Source: Spongilla lacustris (taxonomy: Eukaryota > Porifera > Demospongiae > Spongillida > Spongillidae). Taken from it: 64,000 bases of DNA. The first letter of the stretch is position 1. Every line of letters begins with the position of its first letter. The notes under the pieces were generated by a model, which made no database searches, was not told the origin of the DNA, and saw only the letters and a list, made by a program, of their open reading frames with translations. Shown here piece after piece: positions 43,207 through 64,000 of the stretch. Location of the stretch: positions 7,992,023 to 8,056,022 of the forward strand of contig OX442427.1 in the NCBI GenBank assembly GCA_949361645.1. The letters are read 5' to 3'. Position numbers and translations under genes: made by a program.

Positions 43207-46200
43207 ATGAGTAAGAGTGAAGGTCAAAGCATTGCAAAGCCAGGAGCGGCACCAGGATGGGAAGTAGAGACGAGGACAAGGACTGTGGTCCCAACACCTG
43301 AAGTTTACGCTCGAGTACGTGTGTATGCGCGCAAGTACTGACGATGGAGTTATGTATATACTGTTCTACACGCACCGCTTGTTGCTGTGCAGATGCAGGC
43401 AATTGTGCAGAAGTTACAGCAGTCTGATAGCGGTGTAGTCGTGCGACCGTTCACACGTCGGTTCATGACGGTGGTACCCAGCGCATTTACAGGTAACTAA
43501 AGAAGCCAACACTCTAGTCTAGGCAGTACGTGCGGGGGAGGAGAACGCAGGTTTTGTGTCCGTGTTCCTTTGGTATCCAACGAGTGTCCGAGCATGGTAC
43601 CGTGAAATCATAACGGCAGCTATGCACTTTGCGCTCCTGGTGTGGAATGAGCATGCACTGGCGTAGGCATACGTCACACCGGCTGTACATTACCTGTGCT
43701 GCTCCCTACAACAGGCGCAGACTTGGTACAATGGATAATGAAGAACTTGTCTATCGAAAGCAAAGGTAGGGGGAGGAGGCGGCAAATGGTGCGGTGTTGG
43801 ATGAGCAGCTGCGTGTCTCTCCTAAATGTGTGCGACAAGTTGAGGCATTGCACTTTGCCAACCTGCTTGTTGCCCATGGCTACATCTTCTGTGTTGAAGG
43901 GGTGGAAGTATTAGTCAGGGATGACAATTCTTTGTATCGCTTTCAGGTGCGTTGTTGCAGCAAAAGTATTTTTTTCCACTAAAAGTTGCACCCTTCTGCA
44001 GAGTGCTCCGTACTGGCCATCCAGCAACCCTACCAACACTGACTTTGATTATGGTGTGCCCACCCCTCATGCCCCACAGATGTGTGCTTAAGCCTGCATC
44101 CCTTTACCAGCTGTTTTTATGGTGAAGCAGGTTCTTAGGAGCAAACACAGGATACGACTGTTACCCTACGAACTGGTACTACTACTACTAGGCTTTTCCT
44201 TATTTTCAATTTTAAGAAACATGCTCACACACACGCCACATGTGTACACCACATTAACACAATGCACACGTGTGCACAAATACATACGCACACGCACAAC
44301 AATAACACAACACAACAACACAACAACACACAACAACACAACACAACACAACAACACACAACAACACAACACAACAACACAACACAACAACACACACGAA
44401 CAAGGAAAACATAACTAGAATAAAGCACAAGCTCGGTAAAGACTGGAAACAAGTCACAGAGAAAGCAGAAGTTGACCTCAAGTGAGGTTTGTGGAGGACG
44501 TGAATAGGACTTGTTGAGCTGCTGTGCTCTCTGTGGCATTATGCGCAGGAACTATCGGTCTCAAAAACGAGACACAAAGACTGTCCTTGCTAGCCAAGAG
44601 GAGGCCTTCTGGAGACTATGGAGACCTGCAGTACGTAACCCCTCCCCCTCCTTTACCATGTATGTGACTCCTCCCCCTCCCTTTTATACCTATACAGTCA
44701 GGACACAACCACATTTTGGACATACTCTTCACAAGGTGTCACATGGGTCGGACAAAATGGTTCCCTCAGGTCGAACATGTTTGTGTTTCCTGCTTTCCCC
44801 ACAAATCAAGTACATTTCCTAAACAGGTATGGACTGAGGAAACACTAAAAAATGATGTTGCTTTCCTGCAAAGAAGCCTTCAAGATAAACATGTCCACAT
44901 GTCCACAGCTCTTGAGGGGTCTGTGTGTGTGTGTATGTGTGTGCTCCTGTGTGATGGTGTGCTGTGTGATGTGCTGTGATGGTGATATGTGTGCTCCTGT
45001 GTGATGTGTGTGCAGCATAATGTCTAAAGGTACACCTGTTGTCATGTGGTCTTGCTCGTAGCATGTTGTTACATTGCCGTAAGTATGAAGAATATGATCC
45101 TATGATAACACCACTCCCAACGAGCAACCCTTGGGTGTCGGGGGACAGCCTGGCTTGGACCATGGAGAAGTTGCTGTAAGTTAATTTGCATGTGTGGTTC
45201 CTATACATACAAAAACACACACACACAGGCACACACACACACACACACACAGGCACACACACACACACAGGCACACACACAGGCACACACACACAGGCAC
45301 ACACACACACAGGCACACACACACACAGGCACACACACAGGCACACACACATACACACACAGGCACACACACAGGCACACACACAGGCACACACACACAG
45401 GCACACCATATACTTGTGGTGCACTATTACTTGGTGTCCCTCTCCCAAGGGTTGAGGATCCATCAGAACTTCAGGTTCGAAAGTGGGCCTGCTCGTTACT
45501 GGACCTCCTTAGTGACGTCACTGGACGTTACAAGTTTGAGGAGTTCTGCAAAAAGCAATTTTGCATAGAGAATGTAAGATTTTGGCAGGTCTGTCGTGAC
45601 CTGAAGACCCTCCCCCTCATTGCTGTCAATGGATCCGTTAAACTTATTTATGAGTAGGTCATAAGTAGGTACATTCACAGCTACTTTGAACCTTGTCTCT
45701 GTACATTAGCGAGTTTCTGGAGCGAGGATCGACCAGTGAGGTGAACGTAGGAGCATCTGTGGCTGCTGATATCGCGCGTGACCTTGCCAACCCTTCGAGG
45801 TTCTCCTTCCAGTCAGCACAAGAGCAGATCTTTGCACTCATGCAGAATGACATATACCCTCGATTTCTCAAGTCCAACGACTACACAGAGTTGTTGGCCA
45901 GGTCAAAGAAGGGAGGGGGAGGAGGTGGATGGTAAGGGAACCCTTTTTCTGGATACGTTCATAGTAATGATATGCGGCTGACAGGTTGGGTCGTTTTATT
46001 GCACCTGGCAGACGCCCAGGCCATCAACACAGGGCGTCTATGTACCATACTGTGGGGATAGTCAGTCCTTGCCACCCTGAGAGGTACACAAGGAGGCAGG
46101 TTAGATAATCATGCCCCTGCCACTATGTATGTTTAGCTGGTGTGCATACCACTGCAGCTAAGTATCGGTCAGAAATGCAGTAGTGAACACAGTGCTTCAC

Positions 46201-46726
46201 TGGATGACATTTTCATAGCTGCTGGTGGCGTTAGTGATGGTGGCAAAGGTGCTGGTGACAAGCAGATGGTGACTGTGGCTGGTACTGGGAGAAGACGTAC
46301 TTCAGAGCCCAACGCACCGCTGCCTCTGAAAGTGGTCGAAGAAGGCAGGCAGACAGGGCCGACGTTGGATAACCTCGTTGAGTTTGAGGCTTCACCTAGC
46401 GGTGGTATTGGCCGACCCTACCCTGTCCTGGGCACATCTTGCAGTGCTGAGGGCATTGCACAGCTGGTTGAGGGAGACTGGCCAGATGAAAGGTGTGTGT
46501 GTTCCTTGTGTATTCCTGCTGTGCACAGCCATGGCTTTCATTCAGGAGGCACTACCCTGCTGAGGCTGACACACAGGGGTTGGATGGAAATGAATTTAAG
46601 AGCAGCACCTTAGTTAGGAAGGCAAAGAAGCCGACAAGGTCAAAGTCTGTCGAGCACTCCACAGCTCCTGGACGAAAGCAGAGTGCCACCAGTGTGGACC
46701 CAGATGTGCTGAACCCAGCATTTTAA
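43207..46726 (+). CDS. RGS7: R7-family regulator of G-protein signalling (DEP, GGL, RGS)
   Basis: Exons: 43207-43314, 43393-43492, 43715-43765, 43840-43946, 44002-44053, 44111-44175, 44405-44481, 44549-44630, 44827-44918, 45062-45175, 45450-45653, 45710-45931, 46163-46492, 46546-46726; 594 codons in phase. It is a GTPase activator for Gi/o alpha subunits; the family works as an obligate dimer with Gbeta5 bound at the GGL domain. DEP region: ADLVQWIMKNLSIES and VEALHFANLLVAHGYIF. DHEX-like helices: RIKHKLGKDWKQVTEKAEVD to SQEEAFWRLWRP. GGL (about 218-280) ends in the NPWVS motif. RGS box (about 283-410): VRKWACSLLDLL, FCIENVRFWQVCRDL, SAQEQIFALMQNDIYPRFL. A Ser/Thr/Arg-rich tail of about 170 residues (from 425) is longer than usual. 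The exon 8 to 9 join is in phase, but a further small exon near 44700 is not excluded. Which R7 member it matches cannot be told. Confidence 0.9.
44276..44400. repeat. CAACA-rich simple repeat in the RGS gene
   Basis: caacacaacaacacaac units run up to the acceptor (gaacaag) of the exon at 44405. Confidence 0.9.
45217..45405. repeat. CA microsatellite with CAGG interruptions in the RGS gene
   Basis: (CA)n broken by regular cacacaggcacac units, in the intron 45176-45449. Confidence 0.95.
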
Positions 46727-46727
46727 T

Positions 46728-46732
<5 letters not shown>

Positions 46733-46779
<47 letters not shown>

Positions 46780-46801
46780 GTGTGTGTGTGCATGTGTGTG
46801 T
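46733..46801. repeat. (TG)n microsatellite just after the RGS stop codon
   Basis: TG repeat with cg and ca interruptions begins within 10 bp of the stop codon, probably in the 3' UTR. About 310 bp further lies the stop of the convergent ankyrin gene. Confidence 0.9.
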
Positions 46802-47109
46802 TGTATGTGTATAGTATACTGGTATGTTCACTCTTGTTGGTTCAAGGCTTGTGATGATATAACATAATGAAACTGACATCTGATGTATGAATGTTAAGTA
46901 ATCACTTGTGAGATCCAGTGTTTCCCACAGTTGTCTTCATTTGGGCTGCATAATCAAAACAACCTTTGGTTACTAATGGAAATCAGGAAGGAATTATAAA
47001 ATTGCCTTTCTTTTGAAAAAACTTCTAGTCCGTTTGGGCTTCACACGTTGGGGTTGGAATGTCACCTGTTCATTGTGATCCTACAAAAATTTGCTGGCTA
47101 AGCTGCTCT

Positions 47110-48719
47110 TTAACAGTAATTTTTTTTGCTGACCTCAAGTTCGTGCTTTTTCATCTCTGCATACACTGCTTTTGGGTTGTCAAGAAACGCTACACAGTGG
47201 GAATGCCCCCTTCGTGCTGCCAAGTCCCTGGGCACAGCATAAGGATTAGGTGCTGCCAGGTAGGGAGAAGCAAGTGAAGGAGGGGGTACTTACCTTGGCA
47301 ACAGGCCGTCAGCATCTCTGGGAGACAGGTCCACAGAATATGTGTGGAAGACCACTAGACAATCCAGCTGGCCATTTTCTGCTGAGTCGTGCACAGGAGT
47401 TGAGCCAAACTTATCTTGTTCATGCCCAGTTGCTAGTGAGTTACGTAGCATCCATTCCAAGATGACGGTGTGGCCTGGGGACCCAAAGCAGAGTGTATAG
47501 TCAACTAGGAGGGGTGGAGGGGGAAGATAGAAGGGAGAGGGGGGAGAGGAGGGAAGAGGGGAGGGGGGAAGAGGGGAGAGGGGGAAGAGGGGAGAGGGGG
47601 AAGAGGGGAGAAGGGAGAGGGTAAGGTAGAAGGAAGAGGGGAGAAGGTGGAGATGTACATGTGTTGATTTACCTTTGGCAGCTGCAAAGTGGATGGGTGT
47701 GGCTCCATCATATGACCTGCACACCACAGAACACTTGCCCACCCTCACTAGCCACTGAATGGTGGCCAGCTGGCCCATTACAGCAGCAGCATGCAGAGGT
47801 GTCATCCCATCGTTGGAGGCCGCAAGAGGATCTGCACCTGCTCCACCCACAAGCCACTGCACACAGTCCAAGTGTCCCTCCTGAGCCGCAAAATAGACTG
47901 TTCCATTGAAAGGGTGATGGGAACAAGAGGTGTGTGTGTGTGTGTGTGTGTGTGTTTGTGTGTGTTGTGTGTGCATGTGTTGTGTGTGCATGTGTTGTGT
48001 GATGTGTGTGTGTGTAATACGACAGTTAAACTTCACACCTAGTATGCATAGTAAGTCGTTTTATAAGAATAGCCTTACATGGTGGGCATTGTTAAGAATT
48101 AACACTTAAAAATAAACGTTCATACAGTACTCTCTCCCCTTCACTAACCGGCTGTTTCTCCTCCATTTGTCCGTTCATTTGGGTCGGCGTTGCCAATAGT
48201 GACGAGGTCTTTCAAGCAGTCCAAGTGACCTGACGCGGCTGCAAAATGTAGTGCAGTCGCTCCGTCTAAATCTTTACCGTCGATCTGCGCTCCGGCTTGC
48301 AAGAGGCAACGCAGACAGTTAATGTGACCGTAGTAGGCGCAGACATGAAGGGGCGTGGCGCCACGCTCGTCATGGCCATTTACAAGTGCCTGCTCCGTCT
48401 TTACCAGCATACGCAGGATATCCAGATTACCACTGCGCACAGCAATGTGCGCCAACGTGATGTTCTTCTCTCCCCGTGCGTCCAGGAGATCGACATGTGC
48501 CTGCACTTGTAGGATTTCCGAAAGGCACGTTTTGTGGCCGTTGCTAACCGCAGACACCAATAGCTGCACGACTTTGGCACCCCCCGCTTTGCAACGTCCG
48601 CAAACGCTGTTCACTGCTTCGCAATCGGTCGAAGAGTCAATATCTTCTTCTTCGTGCTCTAGGTAAGAGTCCAGTTCTCTTAAAGCGTCGTCGGCGGCTA
48701 GAGGTGCCTTTAGGGCCAT
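47110..48719 (-). CDS. Espin-like ankyrin-repeat protein
   Basis: Exons: 48719-48149, 47897-47673, 47474-47294, 47227-47110; 364 codons in phase. After about 50 acidic residues, about nine ankyrin repeats follow: NITLAHIAVRSGNLDILRML, GATPLHVCAYYGHINCLRCL, GATALHFAAASGHLDCLKDL, YFAAQEGHLDCVQWLV, GMTPLHAAAVMGQLATIQWL, GATPIHFAAAKGHTVILEWM, GSTPVHDSAENGQLDCL. The spacing and wording (TPLHAAA, HDSAENG, DADG) resemble the N-terminal half of espin, an actin-bundling protein. The WH2 and actin-bundling C-terminus is absent: the frame ends at TAA 47110 after EMKKHELEV. So it may be a binding scaffold only, or an ankyrin protein of other function. The start is uncertain; in-frame ATGs also occur at 48783 and 48860. 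The retroelement at 48828 lies in its 5' region. Confidence 0.75.
47521..47640. repeat. GA-rich simple repeat in the espin-like gene
   Basis: gggaagaggggagaggg units in the intron 47475-47672; minus-strand Pro/Ser frames over it are artefacts. Confidence 0.85.
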
Positions 48720-48813
48720 AATGATATCTATTAATCGAGCTCCTTGGTCATAAATATTGGTGGGAAAACGAAAAACATACATTACGCGTACCGGTCCCCC
48801 TGGTCTCGTGCCC

Positions 48814-48827
48814 AGACTCAATGACGT
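48814..48827. repeat. Target-site duplication, left copy (retroelement)
   Basis: agactcaatgacgt occurs here and again, exactly, at 50977-50990. It flanks the whole insertion. Confidence 0.85.
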
Positions 48828-48955
48828 GTGTGTGCAAGCCTCTATTGTTGCACGATTCAAACTACCCTACTGAGGCTATTGAACAGCAGGTTGAGGCCAA
48901 AAAGGAAGTTCACAGCTCAAAACGGAAACACAGCCAGGGCAGTGCGTCCAACCTC

Positions 48956-48964
48956 CGTCCCCAG
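48956..48964. repeat. Target-site duplication, left copy (nested element)
   Basis: cgtccccag here and at 50075-50083, directly abutting the terminal inverted repeats of the nested element. Confidence 0.85.
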
Positions 48965-50074
48965 TAGTCTCGGCCCCAGACCCAACGGACGCAGCTGCGG
49001 ATGGATTACATCACCGCTACGCGTCAGTACAGTACATGTAGGGTCTGGAGACACTGGCAACAATTTCGTGGCCCGAGGAATGCCAAATAATCAAATTTAT
49101 AGCGCTCTTGTCACGCGCATGTAGATATGAATATACTTGCGATGAATGAATAAGTTATAAATTATGGATTCGTCATGCATTGTGTGTGGTAAATGGAATT
49201 CTGCATAGCAGCTCAACAATACATGTGCTTCCAGTGCTAAAGAGCTTCATGTATGATGCGCTTGAACGAGAACTAGTTGACAGAAGAGTTCCTAGCCGCA
49301 CGCAGCCTGGATGTTCAATCATAATCTGCAAGTGTTGTTTCACATCACTTGATAGATGCAGTAAAAAAGGGGAGGAGCAACGACATGGAAGCAGCGATAA
49401 GTGCAGGGGTGCATCTAGGATTTACAGCTACAACATCCCAACTACTCCCAGTCGGAAGAGGTCATCTTCACAGTTAGCAGCTGTAGGCACTAACACCTCC
49501 ATACATGGGTGTTTTATCTCGATTTCATCAGGTGGTTGTGAAGCATGTTGGAAGGACAAGGCTATTAGAGATTGGTAGAGATTGAAAACAAGACTGACAA
49601 GGCAAGAAATTGGAGGCGACCTTCCTGTATTTCATCCCGTACTTGGTCGTAGCACAAAGCGTCCCCCACACATACAGCTCAAGACCCTCTGCCTTTAAGC
49701 GCTTCGACCTGCTCCCTCATCAGAGCTTTCAGAGGAAGTAAAACGACCACAATAATGCTATACTCCGGGGAGCACAAGGACTTTCCGCTTCCGGTTGGGA
49801 GGCAAACAAACACATCACGTACGACCGTCTACGAAGGCTTGTACCACTGAGCGTTGTTCATAAGACTAGCAGCAACGTCTTGATTCATCACGAGATGCAC
49901 TAATTAGCATGCGAGCGCGTGACAGTCACGCGAAGAATGCTAATTAGTGCATTGCTGCAATCTGATTGGGCAGGATGAAATTCCTACCTGGTTGGCCACG
50001 AAATTGTTGCCAGTGTCTCCAGACCTGATGTAATCCATCCGCAGCTGCGTCCGTTGCGTCTGGGGCCGAGATTA
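48965..50074. mobile_element. 1.1-kb DNA transposon with 81-bp inverted repeats and 9-bp target duplication
   Basis: The left terminal repeat (48965-49073, starting tagtctcggccccagac) matches the inverted right one (49994-50074, starting taatctcggccccagac) over 81 bp, apart from a 28-bp insertion in the left arm. A 9-bp duplication flanks the element, the length typical of Mutator-like elements. The interior carries a degraded RecQ-like helicase fragment (minus), a plus-strand frame 49180-49578 with CxxC pairs (CKCC, CIVC nearby) that I cannot identify, and an internal 15-bp palindrome pair (tgcactaattagcat) near 49895-49955. No transposase was recognised. It sits inside the retroelement reading frame, so it is the younger insertion. 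Confidence 0.8.
49601..49846 (-). pseudogene. RecQ-type DNA helicase fragment, broken
   Basis: The minus-strand translation gives QAFVDGR, then after a 4-base insertion RDVFVCLPTGSGKS (helicase motif I, Walker A), ALMREQVEALKGRG (motif Ia region), a TGA stop, then AVCVGDALCYDQVRDEIQEG. This order is that of RecQ-like superfamily 2 helicases. Motif II (DEAH) and everything downstream is missing. Helicase genes carried inside transposons are known, but whether this was captured or original cargo cannot be decided here. Confidence 0.65.
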
Positions 50075-50976
50075 CGTCCCCAGCTGGCTAACTCCACTCA
50101 AAGCTCAATGGATCTAGCTCAAGAAAAGTGAGCATCCAACTGGTTGACAACTCTACCTATTGATGAGAATGGCTTCACCTTACATAAAGGTGCATTTCGT
50201 GATGCTATCGCTCTTAGATACAGTTGGCTACCATCTAACATTCCCTCCACCTGCACATGTGGAAAGTCTTTCACAGTTGAACACACTCTCTCTTGTCCAC
50301 TTGGTGGCTGCCCATCTATTCGCCACAATGAGATCCGTGATCTAACAGCTAATCTCATGACAGAACGTTTCCATCGAACCACACCTCCAGCCCATCACAG
50401 GTGAGACATTCCCTGCTATGACAGCAAACACAGAGGATGGTGCTCGGTCAGACATTGCAGCTGATGGTTTTTGGGGTGGTCAATTTGAGCGGACATTTTT
50501 TGATGTCAGAGTTTTCAATCCGTATGCCCCTTCTAATTACACTCCCACACCGTCCAGTTGCTATCGAAAACATGAAAACATTAAAAAGAGAATACGACCT
50601 TTGAATTCGGGAGATTGAGTGAGCTTCATTCACTCCAATCGTCCTCTCTTCAACAGGAGGCATGGGTAGCATTGCCACTACCACCTACAAACGTTTGGCA
50701 TCACTGCTAGCTGACAAATGGGGCACATCATACAGTCAGACAATGGGTGGCTTCGTTGCCGTCTATCCTTCTCTCTTTTACGATCATCCATACAATGTAT
50801 CAGAGGAGCGCAATCAAGGACATGCTATACCTCCCAGCCTCTATTGAACTGACAGACAGCGAATCTCTGATACCTTTGGTGTAGTATTATTGACAAAAAC
50901 CTTCCGATGTTCCTCTATTGTGGTGTATGTAAATGTATGTATGTATCAATATTATTATAATTATATAAATAAATAA

Positions 50977-51540
50977 AGACTCAATGACGTAAGCATTATC
51001 GCATAATGTATAATGCAACGTAAATATTTGATTTGTAATCCTCTCATCAAGCCCTACAATATTGGACGATGGGGTCCCACACAGTTTTTTTGCCCCCCCC
51101 CCCCCCCCCCCCCGAGGATATTTAATTTCCAGTCAATTACATAACATAAGTTATTAATAGTTTGCGATTGGCGCCATGGCATTCCACGGCCATGTTATGA
51201 ATCGCAGCAAGGTTAAAAATCAAGAGAGGCATTTGGACAGCGCGTTATCAACTCGGTGCAGAAATGGCATCACCTTTTATTTAAATTTATTTTTTGTTTT
51301 TATTTTATATCGCATTTCATTACGTATTACTTTACACGACCGTGCAGTATATGGGCAAGAGCGGTGCTCAGCAGGGGTCCAATAATGCTGCCTCACGTCT
51401 GGCCCACTTGGCCACATTTAATTTAGTATTTAATGTTCACGAATCAATTATAATATCAGTCATCATATATCTACCAGTTATTGTTTGGCACCCGCCAATT
51501 CCAAATCGTGATGACCTTTCCTCGACCGTATTGCATTGAT
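50977..51540. other. Intergenic region upstream of the PfkB-SIS gene
   Basis: Begins with the right copy of the 14-bp duplication (50977-50990), then AT-rich sequence with a C homopolymer at about 51096. No supported exon. The promoter of the PfkB-SIS gene should lie here or slightly downstream. Confidence 0.5.

Positions 51541-64000
<12,460 letters not shown>

Larger units (their letters stand above)
48828..50976 (+). mobile_element. Non-LTR-type retroelement 3' fragment, interrupted and decayed
   Basis: Flanked by a perfect 14-bp duplication and ending in an A/T-rich tail (aataaataaag). The interior, outside the nested element 48965-50074, reads on the plus strand as the C-terminus of a reverse-transcriptase-associated polyprotein found in many invertebrate genomes: WLTTLPIDENGFTLHKGAFR, CTCGKSFTVEHTLSCPLGG with a CxC/HxxxC knuckle, IRHNEIRDLTANLM, GFWGGQFERTFFDVRVFNPY, YKRLASLLADKW. 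The left piece (AIEQQVEAKKEVHSS near 48890) continues into the right piece (MDLAQEK near 50110) if the nested insertion is ignored. It is broken by an in-frame TGA near 50126 and by frame changes after 50404, 50618 and 50847, so it is dead. Family placement is from memory. Confidence 0.75.

Noticed and set aside
43766..43839. Apparent frameshift in the DEP domain of the RGS gene
   Set aside because: A 74-bp intron ending gcgacaag joins SIES-K to VEALHFANLL in phase, matching R7 proteins.
44690..44745. Possible extra RGS exon (SGHNHILDILFT) near 44700
   Set aside because: Its end phase does not fit the next exon, while skipping it gives a clean in-phase join.

Overview
The window is eukaryotic, nuclear and animal. 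Genes are split into many short exons by canonical GT-AG introns, often only 45-60 bp long, and the gene set is metazoan: TRAF7, two LRRK-type Roco kinases, an R7-type RGS protein, RhoGDI, an espin-like ankyrin protein, HAGH and CNOT3. Small introns crowded with tandem repeats, and a PfkB-SIS fusion gene, suggest an early-branching animal, most likely a demosponge such as Amphimedon. That identification is inference from gene style, not a database match. All exon models were built by hand: splice phases were checked for every join, and protein similarity was judged from memory of the families.

Layout. 98-745 (-): first exon of an mRNA-export-adaptor-like gene that runs off the left edge. 1553-10019 (+): complete TRAF7 (19 exons). 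10644-22825 and 24091-38454 (both -): two tandem LRRK-like genes of about 2,460 and 2,580 codons with ankyrin, LRR, Roc, COR, kinase and WD40-like regions. 38455-39904: intergenic with a 200-N gap. 39905-41821 (-): HAGH (glyoxalase II). 42058-42913 (-): RhoGDI. 43207-46726 (+): R7-type RGS protein. 47110-48719 (-): espin-like ankyrin protein. 48828-50976: retroelement 3' fragment with a second transposon, carrying a RecQ-like helicase relic, nested inside it. 51541-55303 (+): PfkB kinase fused to a SIS sugar isomerase. 55260 to the right edge (-): C-terminal half of CNOT3, whose last exon overlaps the last exon of the PfkB-SIS gene in antisense.

Functional themes. Several genes act in G-protein and kinase signalling (LRRK pair, RGS, RhoGDI, TRAF7). 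The neighbours HAGH, CNOT3 and PfkB-SIS are metabolic or housekeeping genes, and nothing suggests an operon.

The most unusual structure is the tandem-repeat landscape. Many introns hold minisatellites, and several arrays have copied an exon-intron junction, so that one real splice site sits beside a ladder of near-identical decoys (CNOT3 last acceptor, LRRK-B exons 9 and 16, and weaker cases in TRAF7). No tRNA, rRNA, CRISPR or prokaryotic feature was seen.
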